In this document: positions 36,025 through 44,500 of the stretch, one piece after another
How positions within the stretch are numbered: the first letter of the stretch is position 1
Layout of the letters: every line of letters begins with the position of its first letter
Assembly (NCBI RefSeq): GCF_002938435.1
Contig: NZ_POQT01000008.1
Coordinates: forward strand, 96,040-160,039
Reading direction: 5' to 3'
DNA: 64,000 nt
Origin: Blastococcus saxobsidens
Lineage (GTDB): Bacteria > Actinomycetota > Actinomycetes > Mycobacteriales > Geodermatophilaceae
The notes under the pieces: model-generated
Databases searched by the model: none
What the model was told of the DNA's origin: nothing
What the model saw: the letters and a program-made list of their open reading frames with translations, nothing else
Translations under genes and position numbers: made by a program

Positions 36025-37725
36025 ATGACCTGGCCCCGGCCGGTCCCGGTGATCGGTGACCGCACCCACGCCGCCGAGCGGGCCGCCGACCCGTCGGGCT
36101 GGGCGTTCGACCCGGCCACGGTCGAGGCGCTGCACACCGTGATCGGCGCCCGCCGCGACATCCGCCGCTACCGACCCGACCCGGTGCCGCCGGAGGTGCT
36201 GCGCGGCGTGCTGGAGGCAGGGCACCGCGCGCCGTCGGTGGGGCACTCCCAGCCGTGGCGGTTCGTCGTCGTCACCGGGCAGCAGACCCGCGACCGCGCC
36301 GCGGTGCTGGCCGACCGGGAGCGGCTGCGCCAGGCCGGGCAGCTCACCCCGGACCGGCGGGCCCGGCTGCTGGACCTGCAGCTGGAGGGCATCCGCGAGG
36401 CGCCGGTCGGCGTCGTCGTCGCCTGCGACCGCCGCACGCACGCCACCGGCGTGCTCGGCCGGGCGACGTTCCCCGACGCCGACCTGTGGAGCTGCGCCTG
36501 CGCCATCCAGAACATGTGGCTGGCCGCCCGGGCCGCGGGGCTGGGCATGGGCTGGGTGACGCTGTTCCGGCCGGCCGACCTCGCCGCGCTGCTGCACCTG
36601 CCCGACGGCGTGGAGACCCTCGGCTGGTTGTGCCTCGGCTGGCCGGACGAGCGCCCGCCGGAACCGGGCCTGGTGCGGCACGGCTGGTCCAGCCGCGCGC
36701 CGCTGGACGAGGTCGTCCTGCACGAGCGCTGGCCGGCCGACGGGAGCCCCGAGGCGCCGGTCTCGCACCTGGCCGGGCCGCAGCCGGAGGCCGTGGTGGC
36801 CGCCAGGGACACCGGTGACGACCTGCTCGCCGTGCCCGGATCGCTGGGCGTGCTGGACCGGGCGGTCGACCGGGTGCTCGCGCTGCCGGGCGCCGAGCCC
36901 GCGGGCGGCACGCTGCTGGTCGTCGCCGGCGACCACCCCGTCGCCGCCGCGCACGCCGTCTCGGCCTACCCGTCGTCGGTGACCGCCGACGTCCTCGCGG
37001 CCACCGGCACGGGGGAGTCGCTCGGGGCGTCGACCGCGCGCCAGGCGGGGCTCCGGGTGGTCGCCCACCACGCCCTCTCCCCGGACCCGCAGGGCGACCT
37101 CCTCACCGCCGACGCGCTCACCCCCGCCGCGGCCGCGGCGCTGGTGGCGGAGGGGCGGGCGCTGGGGCGCGCGCTCGCCGCACACGGGCTGGTCTGCCTC
37201 GGCGAGGTGGGCATCGGCAACACCACGGTGGCCGCCGCGCTCGCCTGCGGGCTGCTCGGTCTCGGTCCCGACGACGCGGTCGGTCTCGGCGCGGGGGCCG
37301 ACGCCGCGATGCTGGAGCGCAAGCGGGCCGTGGTGCGCGGGGCGCTGGACCGCGCGCGGGCGGCGCACGGCGCCGCGCTGGCCGAGCCGATGACGGCCCT
37401 CGCCGCCCTGGGTGGCCCCGAGGTCGCCGTGCTGGCCGGTGTCACGCTCGGCGCCGCCGCGGCCGGTGTGCCGGTGGTGCTCGACGGCCTGGTCACCTCC
37501 GTGGCGGCCGCCGTCGCCGTCCGGCTGGAGCCGGCCGCGCAGGCGGCGCTGGTCGCCGGGCAGCGCAGCCGGGAGCGCGCGCACGCGGAGGTCCTCACCG
37601 AGCTGGGCCTCGAGCCGCTGCTCGACCTGCGGCTGCGCGCCGGCGAGGGCGTCGGCGCGGCGCTCGCCGCCCAGCTCCTGCTCACTGCGCTGCGCGCCCG
37701 CCGCACCGCCGGGCGGGTGTCGTGA
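36025..37725 (+). CDS. BluB-CobT fusion: DMB synthase and nicotinate-nucleotide:DMB phosphoribosyltransferase
   Basis: 566 residues. The N-terminal half (about 1-215) is BluB, a flavin-destroying nitroreductase-like enzyme that makes 5,6-dimethylbenzimidazole; RRDIRRYRPDPVP, HRAPSVGHSQPWRF and AAGLGMGWVTLF are its marks. The C-terminal half (about 225-566) is CobT, with GEVGIGNTTVAAAL and the base-activating Glu region. Together they make and activate the lower ligand of cobalamin. The ATG follows GGAGGAGGTGGC. The GTG of cobU overlaps the stop. No cobalamin riboswitch fits in the 94-base gap upstream. Confidence 0.9.
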   Translation: MTWPRPVPVIGDRTHAAERAADPSGWAFDPATVEALHTVIGARRDIRRYRPDPVPPEVLRGVLEAGHRAPSVGHSQPWRFVVVTGQQTRDRAAVLADRERLRQAGQLTPDRRARLLDLQLEGIREAPVGVVVACDRRTHATGVLGRATFPDADLWSCACAIQNMWLAARAAGLGMGWVTLFRPADLAALLHLPDGVETLGWLCLGWPDERPPEPGLVRHGWSSRAPLDEVVLHERWPADGSPEAPVSHLAGPQPEAVVAARDTGDDLLAVPGSLGVLDRAVDRVLALPGAEPAGGTLLVVAGDHPVAAAHAVSAYPSSVTADVLAATGTGESLGASTARQAGLRVVAHHALSPDPQGDLLTADALTPAAAAALVAEGRALGRALAAHGLVCLGEVGIGNTTVAAALACGLLGLGPDDAVGLGAGADAAMLERKRAVVRGALDRARAAHGAALAEPMTALAALGGPEVAVLAGVTLGAAAAGVPVVLDGLVTSVAAAVAVRLEPAAQAALVAGQRSRERAHAEVLTELGLEPLLDLRLRAGEGVGAALAAQLLLTALRARRTAGRVS

Positions 37726-38267
37726 ACCTGCGGCGCCCCCGCCGCACGCTGGTGCTCGGCGGTGCCCGCTCGGGCAAGTCGCGGTACGCGGAGCAGCTGC
37801 TCGCCCGGGCACGCCGGGTCGAGTACGTCGCCTGTGGCCTCCCCGCGGACGACGGCGACCCGGAGTGGGCGGCGCGGGTGGCGCTGCACCGCGACCGCCG
37901 GCCGGGCAGCTGGCGCACCGTCGAGACCGTCGACCTGGTGCGCGTGCTCGGCGAGCCGGGCCCGCCGGTGCTGGTCGACTGCCTGTCCACCTGGCTGGCG
38001 CGGGTCATGGACGACTGCGACGTCTGGACCGGTGCCGAGGGCGCCGACGAGCGGCTGGCGCGGGCCGTCGACGACGTCGTCGCCGCCTGGGTCGGCACCC
38101 GGCGTCGGGTGGTCGCGGTGAGCAACGAGGTCGGCTCCGGCGTCGTGCCCGCGACGGCGTCCGGCCGCCGCTACCGCGACGAACTGGGCATCCTCAACGC
38201 GCGGGTGGCCGCGGCCTCGCAGCGGGTGTGGCTGCTGACCGCCGGGCTGCCGCAGCGGCTGCGGTGA
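37722..38267 (+). CDS. cobU: adenosylcobinamide kinase/guanylyltransferase CobU
   Basis: 181 residues. P-loop GGARSGKSRYAE, the CobU motif VEYVACG, the Walker-B-like VLVDCLSTWL, and SNEVGSGVVPATASGRRYRDELG are characteristic. It phosphorylates adenosylcobinamide and transfers GMP to it. It sits between the BluB-CobT and CobS genes with 4-base overlaps at both ends. Confidence 0.95.
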   Translation: MNLRRPRRTLVLGGARSGKSRYAEQLLARARRVEYVACGLPADDGDPEWAARVALHRDRRPGSWRTVETVDLVRVLGEPGPPVLVDCLSTWLARVMDDCDVWTGAEGADERLARAVDDVVAAWVGTRRRVVAVSNEVGSGVVPATASGRRYRDELGILNARVAAASQRVWLLTAGLPQRLR

Positions 38268-39043
38268 CCGGTCTGCTCGCGGCGCTCGGCATGTTCAGCG
38301 TGCTGCCGGTGCCCGCCTCCGCCCGCATGCCCGGCCCCGGGGTGCTGCGCTGGCTGCCGGTCGTGGGAGCGTTGCTGGGCGCGCTGTCCTTCCTCCCGGC
38401 GCTCGCCGTCTGGCGCGGAGGGGAGCAGGGGGCGCCACTGCTCGCGGCCGCCCTCGTCGTCGGCGCACTGGCCCTGCTCACCCGGGGGCTGCACCTCGAC
38501 GGGGCCGCAGACCTCGCCGACGGGCTGGGCAGCGGGCGGCCCGCCGAGCAGGCGCTGGCGATCATGCGCCGGCCCGACGTCGGGGCGTTCGGCGTCGCGG
38601 CGCTGGTCTGCGGTCTGCTCGTGCAGGTGACGGCGCTGGCCGCCGTGCTGGGACGGTCCACCGTGGCCGAGGGGCTCGTCGTGGTGCTCCTGGCGACGAC
38701 CACCGGCCGGGTCGCGGTGCTGCAGGCGGCCGCGCGGCCGGCGGCGCTCGGCTCCTCGTTGGGTGCCCTGGTCGCCGGGGCGGGCTCGCCCGCGACCCGG
38801 TGGACGCCGGCCCTCCTCCTGCTGGTCGCCGCCGCCGGGCTCCGGCTGCTGTCCGGCGGGTCGGCGGCCGACGCCGTGTGGGCCTTGGCCGCGGTGGTGG
38901 TCGCACTGGTCGCTGCCGCCGCGCTGACCGCGCACGCCGCCCGGCGCCTGGGCGGGGTGAACGGCGACGTCTTCGGTGCGGTCGTCGAGATCGGGACCGC
39001 GGCGACCCTGGTCCTCCTCGCCGCCGGCGCCACCTGGACCTGA
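38264..39043 (+). CDS. cobS: cobalamin synthase CobS (adenosylcobinamide-GDP ribazoletransferase)
   Basis: 259 residues, a polytopic membrane protein. FSVLPVP at the start and RGLHLDGAADLADGLGSGRP with IMRRPDVGAFG are CobS signatures; the Asp-rich loop binds Mg2+. It joins GDP-cobinamide with alpha-ribazole. The GTG overlaps the cobU stop as GTGA. An 18-base-stem hairpin follows about 100 bases later. Confidence 0.95.
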   Translation: MTGLLAALGMFSVLPVPASARMPGPGVLRWLPVVGALLGALSFLPALAVWRGGEQGAPLLAAALVVGALALLTRGLHLDGAADLADGLGSGRPAEQALAIMRRPDVGAFGVAALVCGLLVQVTALAAVLGRSTVAEGLVVVLLATTTGRVAVLQAAARPAALGSSLGALVAGAGSPATRWTPALLLLVAAAGLRLLSGGSAADAVWALAAVVVALVAAAALTAHAARRLGGVNGDVFGAVVEIGTAATLVLLAAGATWT

Positions 39044-39138
39044 GGACGTCCTGGGCGGGCCACCCGGCCTGGTCCCCGTCGCTGCCCGGGCCGGCATGAC
39101 CGTGCCCAGTCCCGCAGCGCCCTGTTGACATGCGGGTC

Positions 39139-39190
39139 GAGCCGCGTCAGCGGACGTTGAGCCGCGCCCTGACGCGGCTCAACGTCCGCT
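39139..39190. terminator. perfect inverted repeat, probable bidirectional terminator
   Basis: AGCGGACGTTGAGCCGCG (39149-39166) is perfectly complementary to 39173-39190 with a 6-base loop. A second, competing pairing joins GAGCCGCGTCAG (39139-39150) with CTGACGCGGCTC (39169-39180). It lies between the cobS gene and the convergent AraC-type gene. Confidence 0.75.
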
Positions 39191-39228
39191 GGAACGGCTT
39201 CACCTGTCCTTCGTGAGCTCCCTGGTCC

Positions 39229-40293
39229 TCAGCTTCCCGTCGCTGCCCGGGACGACCGCGCCCAGCGCCGCGGGCTGACCCCGGTCCACCGCTGGAAGGC
39301 GTGCACGAACGCCGAGGCCTCGGAGTAGCCGATGCGCTCGGCGACCTGTTCGACGGTGAGGCCCACGGTCACCAGCAGCTCCTCGGCCAGGTGCCTGCGT
39401 GTCTGGTCGACGATGGCGCGGAACGTCGTGCCCTCTTCCTCCAGGTGCCGGCGCAGCGTCCGGACGCTCATGTGCAGCTCCGCGGCCACCGCCTCCTGGC
39501 CGGGCATGGCCTGCGGACGGCGCAGCAGCAGGTCGCGCACCCGACCGCTCACCCCGCGGCGTGTCTGGCGCCGCTCGAGCAGCTCGCGGCACTGCGCCTC
39601 GCACAGGGCGGCGGTGAGCGGTGCGGCCTGGGGGAGCGGCTCGTCGAGCAGCGTCGCGGCGAAGACCACGACCGACCGTGGTGCCTCGAACCGGGGCAGC
39701 ACCCCGAAAGCCGCCTCGTACGGAGCCGGATCCGCGGGGCGGGGCACCTGCAGCAGCACGCGCAGCGGGACGACGGGGCGGCCGAGGGACTCCCGCCACA
39801 ACTGCACCGCAGCCGAGGTGTCGCGCAGCAGGACGAACCGGCGGACGGGTTCGGTCAGGTCCAGGTCGTCGAAGAACAGCGACAGCTCGCCGTCCTCCTC
39901 GTGCGCACTGATCCGGGTGAGCGCGTAGGTCAGGTCCAGGAAGCGCATCGCCACCTCGTGACCGGCGCGCAGGGTCGGGCTGGAGAGGAGCGCGAACCCC
40001 CAGATGCCGTAGGTGGCCAGGCGGTAGCGCGTGCCGGCCGCGAGACCGCCGTCAGCGGGCAGTTCTGCGGCGAGGGTGGCGACGAGCCGGGCCTCCTGCT
40101 CGGCGCTGATCTCGGCCAGGGGATCGCTCAGTGCAGCCGCGCTGATGCCCGTGCCGGCGAGCACCCGGACGTGCGGGATGCCGTGCTCCTCGGCCAGGGC
40201 GCACATCAGGGCCGCGCTGCCCGTGCCCCGGGCAGCGGCGTGGCGGGGGTTGGCCGAATTCATCAATTGGCGGCCGATTGTGCCATGGCTCAC
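39229..40293 (-). CDS. AraC-family transcriptional regulator (OruR/Arabinose_bd type)
   Basis: 354 residues. A long N-terminal ligand domain (about 30-230) is followed by the AraC DNA-binding domain with two helix-turn-helix motifs (AVAAELHMSVRTLRRHLEEEGTTFRAI and LTVEQVAERIGYSEASAFVHAFQRWTGVSPRRW). It is divergent from the flavin monooxygenase gene, 62 bases away, and probably activates it. Start uncertain: ATG at 40293 used here; ATG at 40263 would give a protein ten residues shorter. Neither has a good ribosome binding site. Confidence 0.88.
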   Translation of the reverse strand: MSHGTIGRQLMNSANPRHAAARGTGSAALMCALAEEHGIPHVRVLAGTGISAAALSDPLAEISAEQEARLVATLAAELPADGGLAAGTRYRLATYGIWGFALLSSPTLRAGHEVAMRFLDLTYALTRISAHEEDGELSLFFDDLDLTEPVRRFVLLRDTSAAVQLWRESLGRPVVPLRVLLQVPRPADPAPYEAAFGVLPRFEAPRSVVVFAATLLDEPLPQAAPLTAALCEAQCRELLERRQTRRGVSGRVRDLLLRRPQAMPGQEAVAAELHMSVRTLRRHLEEEGTTFRAIVDQTRRHLAEELLVTVGLTVEQVAERIGYSEASAFVHAFQRWTGVSPRRWARSSRAATGS

Positions 40294-40355
40294 ACCCGTC
40301 GCCCGTCGTTAGGTTCCGCGGACGAGCCAGATCGTGTCGCGAGTGGGGGCAGACC

Positions 40356-41852
40356 ATGACAGTGACCGCGGAACAGCCGGTGGCGGCGGGGATCGAGCAC
40401 GTCGACGTGCTCGTCGTCGGGGCCGGGATCTCGGGCATCGGGGCCGCGTACCACCTCAGGGAGCGGCTGCCGGGCCGGACCTTCGCGATCCTCGACGCCC
40501 TCGGCGCCCGGGGCGGCACGTGGTGGACCCATCGCTACCCCGGCGTCCGTTCCGACAGCGACCTGTTCACCTTCGGCTACGGGTTCAAGCCCTGGCGCGG
40601 CCCCTCGATCGCCACGTCGGAGGAGATCCTCCGCTACCTGGACGAGGTCATCGACGAGGGGCAGCTCGCCGGGCGCATCCGCTACCGCTCCCGCGTCACG
40701 AGCGCGAGCTGGTCGTCGGCGGACCGGCGCTGGACGGTGCAGGTCCGCCGCGAGAACACCGGTGAGGACCACACGGTCACGACCGACTTCCTGTGGATGT
40801 GCCAGGGCTATTACGACCACTCCCGGCCCTACCGCCCCCAGTGGGAGGGGATGGAGAGGTTCCGTGGGGTGGTCGCGCACCCGCAGCAGTGGCCCGAGGA
40901 CCTCGACCACGCCGGCACGCGCGTCGTCGTCATCGGTTCGGGCGCCACCGCGGCGACGATCGTCCCGGCCATGGCCGAGACCGCCGCGCACGTGACGATG
41001 CTGCAGCGGTCCCCGACGTTCTTCTTCGCCCGGCCCCGCACGCACGAGCTGGCCGAGACGCTGCGCGCGCTCGACGTACCCGACGACTGGACGCACGAGA
41101 TCCTCCGCCGGGCCTACATCGCCGAGGGTGACGAGATCACCCGGATGTCGTTCGAGTCGCCCGGCGAGCTGCGCGAGATGCTCCTCGAGGCGATGCGTCC
41201 CCTCCTTCCCGAGGACTTCGACATCACCAGGCACTTCAGCCCGACCTACCGGCCCTGGCAGCAGCGGCTCGCCCTGCTGCCCGACGGCGACCTGTTCACC
41301 GCCATCCGGGAAGGGAAGGCGTCGGTCGTCACGGACACGATCGACAGGTTCACCGAGACCGGCGTCCGCACCTCCTCGGGGGAAGAGCTGCAGGCCGACG
41401 TCGTGGTGACCGCGACCGGGTTCGACCTGTGCCTGTTCGGTGGGATCACCTTCACGGTGGACGGCGAACCGGTGGACTTCACCCGTCGGGTCACCTGGCG
41501 CGGCACGATGATCAGCGGCGTGCCGAACATGGCCTACGTGTTCGGGTACTTCCGGGCGAGCTGGACGCTGCGCGCCGACCTGGTGAGCGACCTCGTCTGC
41601 CGCCTGCTGGACCACATGCAGGAACGCGGCGCCACCGTCGTCGTCCCGACGCTGCGTACGGAGGACGCGGACATGCCCCTGCGGCCGTGGGCGGATCCGG
41701 AGAACTTCAACTCCGGCTACGTCATGCGCTCGGTCGACCGGATGTTCAAGCAGGGCGACCGCGAGCCGTGGACCCACCTGCTCGAGTACGCGCAGGAACG
41801 GACGGCGCTGCCGGCCGTCGACCTCGACGACTCCTCGCTCGTCTACCGATGA
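40356..41852 (+). CDS. flavin-containing monooxygenase, Baeyer-Villiger type
   Basis: 498 residues. FAD motif GAGISGIGAAYHL, NADPH motif GSGATAATI, and the Baeyer-Villiger-type fingerprint FRGVVAHPQQWP between them. RGGTWWTHRYPGVRSDSD is typical of the EtaA-like group. It should oxidise a ketone to an ester with NADPH and O2. The esterase gene directly downstream (overlap or 53-base gap) would split that ester, a common pairing for ketone or alkane breakdown. Confidence 0.9.
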   Translation: MTVTAEQPVAAGIEHVDVLVVGAGISGIGAAYHLRERLPGRTFAILDALGARGGTWWTHRYPGVRSDSDLFTFGYGFKPWRGPSIATSEEILRYLDEVIDEGQLAGRIRYRSRVTSASWSSADRRWTVQVRRENTGEDHTVTTDFLWMCQGYYDHSRPYRPQWEGMERFRGVVAHPQQWPEDLDHAGTRVVVIGSGATAATIVPAMAETAAHVTMLQRSPTFFFARPRTHELAETLRALDVPDDWTHEILRRAYIAEGDEITRMSFESPGELREMLLEAMRPLLPEDFDITRHFSPTYRPWQQRLALLPDGDLFTAIREGKASVVTDTIDRFTETGVRTSSGEELQADVVVTATGFDLCLFGGITFTVDGEPVDFTRRVTWRGTMISGVPNMAYVFGYFRASWTLRADLVSDLVCRLLDHMQERGATVVVPTLRTEDADMPLRPWADPENFNSGYVMRSVDRMFKQGDREPWTHLLEYAQERTALPAVDLDDSSLVYR

Positions 41853-41905
41853 CCGCGCACACGCCCGACCCTGCCCGTCCGTCCCGCGACTCCCAGGAGA
41901 CTCCC

Positions 41906-42841
41906 GTGCCCGTCGACCCGCACATCGCCGCGATGCTCACCATGATGGAACAGGCGGGGCTGCCGCCGATGTACGAAGGCACCCCTGAGGCCGGCCGCGC
42001 CCTGTACCTGGCGCTGACCCACGGGGCACGCACCCCGGAACAGCTGGTACCCGTCGGCGGGACCGAGGACCGGGCCGTCCCCGGCGCCGAGGGCGACCTG
42101 AAGGCCCGCGTCTACCGTCCCGACGGGGACGGGCCGTTCCCGACGGTCGTCTTCTTCCACGGTGGCGGCTGGGTCATCGGTGATCTGGACACCCACGACA
42201 ACATGGCCCGCAACGTCTGCCGGGGCAGCGGCGCCGTCGTCGTCGCGGTCGACTACCGGCTGGCCCCGGAGCACCCCTTCCCGGCGGCGGCCGAGGACGC
42301 GGTGGCCGCGGCGCGCTGGATCGCCGCGCACCTCGACGAGTTCGGCGGCGACCAGCGGCTGGGGCTCGCCGGGGACAGCGCCGGTGGCAACCTCGCCGCT
42401 GTCGTCGCCCAGGCCCTGCACGACGACGGCACGCCTCTGGCGGCGCAGTTCCTCATCTACCCGGCGGTGGACGCCGAGGGGGAGTACCCGTCCCGGATCG
42501 AGAACGCCACGGGCTACTTCCTCGAGAAGGACACCATGGACTGGTTCTACGGGCACTACGCCGAGGGCTGGGACGACGCCATGGACCCGCGCCTGTCGCC
42601 GCTGCACGGTGCCGACCTCGCGGGTCTGCCGCCGGCGGTGGTCGTCACGGCCGAGTACGACCCGCTGCGTGACGAGGGGGAGGCCTACGGCGAGGCGCTG
42701 CGCGGGGCGGGCGTGACCGCCGACGTCCGGCGCTACGACGGGATGATCCACGGCTTCTTCGACATGGGGACGATCTCGCCGGCCGCCCAGTCGGCGATCG
42801 ACGAGAGCAGCGCCCGCTTCGGGGAGCTCCTGCGCGGTTGA
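41906..42841 (+). CDS. alpha/beta hydrolase, hormone-sensitive-lipase family esterase
   Basis: 311 residues. The oxyanion motif HGGGW and nucleophile GDSAGGN with DPLRDEG (Asp) and MIHGFF (His) complete the triad of the HSL/bacterial family IV esterases. I chose the GTG at 41906 because AGGAG lies 6 bases upstream and the protein then begins like relatives (MPVDPHIAAML). An ATG at 41849, overlapping the monooxygenase stop, would add 19 residues. It probably hydrolyses the lactone or ester produced by the upstream enzyme. Confidence 0.9.
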   Translation: MPVDPHIAAMLTMMEQAGLPPMYEGTPEAGRALYLALTHGARTPEQLVPVGGTEDRAVPGAEGDLKARVYRPDGDGPFPTVVFFHGGGWVIGDLDTHDNMARNVCRGSGAVVVAVDYRLAPEHPFPAAAEDAVAAARWIAAHLDEFGGDQRLGLAGDSAGGNLAAVVAQALHDDGTPLAAQFLIYPAVDAEGEYPSRIENATGYFLEKDTMDWFYGHYAEGWDDAMDPRLSPLHGADLAGLPPAVVVTAEYDPLRDEGEAYGEALRGAGVTADVRRYDGMIHGFFDMGTISPAAQSAIDESSARFGELLRG

Positions 42842-42852
42842 GCGGCCGCACT

Positions 42853-42884
42853 GCGGCGGAGGACGTCGGCCCGTCCTCCGCCGC
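42853..42884. terminator. bidirectional terminator between convergent esterase genes
   Basis: GCGGCGGAGGACG (42853-42865) pairs perfectly with CGTCCTCCGCCGC (42872-42884) around a 6-base loop, 11 bases after the first esterase stop and 5 before the end of the next gene. Confidence 0.85.
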
Positions 42885-42889
42885 ACCGG

Positions 42890-43654
42890 TCAGTCGGGAG
42901 GGAACAGGGCGCGCACACCGAAGCGGGTGGGGCGCTGGAACGGGCGCCAGGCGCCCTGCGGCTGGGCCAGCCGATCGGCGACGATCCACAGCACGGCCGG
43001 GTCGATGCCCATCCCGAGGTGGCCGGCGTGCACGGCCACGTTCTCGCTGATCGGCCCCTCCTCCTGCAGGCAGGTCCGCCAGTCGACGACGCCGTCCCAC
43101 CGCGAGTAGACGGAGGTGCTCGGCACCCGGAGGGCCGGGGCCCGGCGCACCGTCCCGACGGCGCGCAGCTCCCGGTGGGCCTGGTACATCCCCGCCCCCG
43201 ACGGCGCACGCTTCCGGGCCACGACCCCGGCAAACGGCGAGCCGAGCGAGACCACCTGGCGGACCAGGTGCGGGCTGCGCTCGGCCAGCCTGCGGGCGAA
43301 GATCCCGCCGAGGCTCTGGCCCACGATGCTCACCGTCGTCCCGTGCCGGTCGGCCAGCCGCTGGACGAGGGTGCGGACGCCCTCGACCACCTCCGCCCGT
43401 GCCCCGCGGTTGCGGCCCAGGTCCCAGCCCACCGTCGGGTGACCGAGGCCGCCCAGCCAGCGGCGCAGGGTGCGCGTGGAGACGTCGGAGGCGAGCCAGC
43501 CGGGCAGCACCAGCACGGGGTGCGGCTCCCCGCGCGGGGCCAGCCGCAGCAGCGGGAAGCCGGCGGCCAGCGCGCCGGCGCTGACGAGGGCGCGGGCCGG
43601 CTCGGTGACGGCCAGCAGGTCGTCGGCGCGGGCGCCGCGGGGGCGGGAGCTCAC
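42890..43654 (-). CDS. alpha/beta hydrolase (triacylglycerol lipase/PGAP1-like)
   Basis: 254 residues. VLVLPGWLASDVSTRTLRRWL gives the oxyanion region, GQSLGG the nucleophile Ser near residue 105, WDGVVDW the Asp region and HAGHLGMG the His. It resembles actinobacterial lipase-like esterases with unknown substrate. The GTG at 43654 was taken as start; no strong ribosome binding site is visible and a downstream GTG (VTEPARAL) cannot be excluded. Confidence 0.82.
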   Translation of the reverse strand: MSSRPRGARADDLLAVTEPARALVSAGALAAGFPLLRLAPRGEPHPVLVLPGWLASDVSTRTLRRWLGGLGHPTVGWDLGRNRGARAEVVEGVRTLVQRLADRHGTTVSIVGQSLGGIFARRLAERSPHLVRQVVSLGSPFAGVVARKRAPSGAGMYQAHRELRAVGTVRRAPALRVPSTSVYSRWDGVVDWRTCLQEEGPISENVAVHAGHLGMGIDPAVLWIVADRLAQPQGAWRPFQRPTRFGVRALFPPD

Positions 43655-43695
43655 CGGTGCTCGATGCCCGGACGGGGCAGCGATCAGTCGCGGGA

Positions 43696-44007
43696 TCAGT
43701 CGGCCGGCGGCAGGACGCGCGGGACGAACACCTCGTCGACCGGCCGCGGGCCGACGTACTGCCGGCACGTGCAGGGCACCCAGCTGTGGCCCGACCAGCG
43801 GCCGCGCTTGTCGTAGGTGTCGCGTCGCAGCTCGGCGTAGCAGGTGTTGGTCTCCGTGTCGTGCTGGCTCAGCGTGTGACCGCACCCGCACAGCGGCGTC
43901 ACCGGTGGGGGTGGGGTCGTGCGCCGGCCCCGGCCCAGCCGCCCGGCGACGAAGCCGGCGCCGAGCAGCGCGGCGCCCACCAGCAGGCTGACCGGATCCA
44001 TCCGCAT
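43696..44007 (-). CDS. small membrane-anchored zinc-ribbon-like protein, unknown function
   Basis: 103 residues. One N-terminal hydrophobic helix (PVSLLVGAALLGAGFVAGRL) is followed by a cytoplasmic Cys/His-rich part: CGCGH, a Cys near TNTC, and CTC near the end, arranged like a metal-binding ribbon. Two starts are close together (44007 and 44001); GGAAGG lies upstream. I do not recognise a named family. Confidence 0.65.
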   Translation of the reverse strand: MRMDPVSLLVGAALLGAGFVAGRLGRGRRTTPPPPVTPLCGCGHTLSQHDTETNTCYAELRRDTYDKRGRWSGHSWVPCTCRQYVGPRPVDEVFVPRVLPPAD

Positions 44008-44170
44008 GCACCTTCCGACCGGGGCCTTCGACGGTAGCGCGCCCGGGTGCTCCGGTCGGGTGACCGGCCCCCGGCCGGCGCCGCCGGAACTGCGGGGCGT
44101 GACCGTCGTTCCCGTCCGGTGCCGTCCGTATTCGCCCGATCGTGGGGATTGGCCGGCCGGCGTCGCGGGA

Positions 44171-44443
44171 ATGGATGTGTCCGTGAACACGTACGCCGTA
44201 GGGTTCGCGCGCCCCGACCGCTGGTCGGGGACGGAGAAGGCCCAGCAGACCTACCCGTGGCACGCCGTCGAGGCGCACCGCCCGCCGGTGGAGCTGGACG
44301 GCGAGGTGGAGCTGGCCGTGTGCGGGGCGATCGTGCAGGTGTGGGGCTCGCAGAAGTGGGAGCGGGTCGGTATCGGCCGCACCGGCTGCCCGGAGTGCGC
44401 CCGCATCACCGCCGTCGACAACCGGCTCACCAGCGCCCGCTGA
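44171..44443 (+). CDS. small conserved-type protein, unknown function
   Basis: 90 residues with a CPEC pair near the end (GRTGCPECARI) and an earlier Cys (LAVCGAIV), a possible small zinc-binding fold common in actinobacteria. The ATG at 44171 lacks a clear ribosome binding site; a GTG five codons later is possible. It faces the acyl-CoA dehydrogenase gene across a terminator. Confidence 0.6.
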   Translation: MDVSVNTYAVGFARPDRWSGTEKAQQTYPWHAVEAHRPPVELDGEVELAVCGAIVQVWGSQKWERVGIGRTGCPECARITAVDNRLTSAR

Positions 44444-44461
44444 CGCCCTCCGCCCCGGACC

Positions 44462-44496
44462 TCATGGCGGTGGAGCCCCCGGCCCCACCGCCATGA
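44462..44496. terminator. bidirectional terminator
   Basis: TCATGGCGGTGG (44462-44473) pairs perfectly with CCACCGCCATGA (44485-44496) around an 11-base loop, between convergent genes. Confidence 0.8.
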
Positions 44497-44500
44497 CGCC

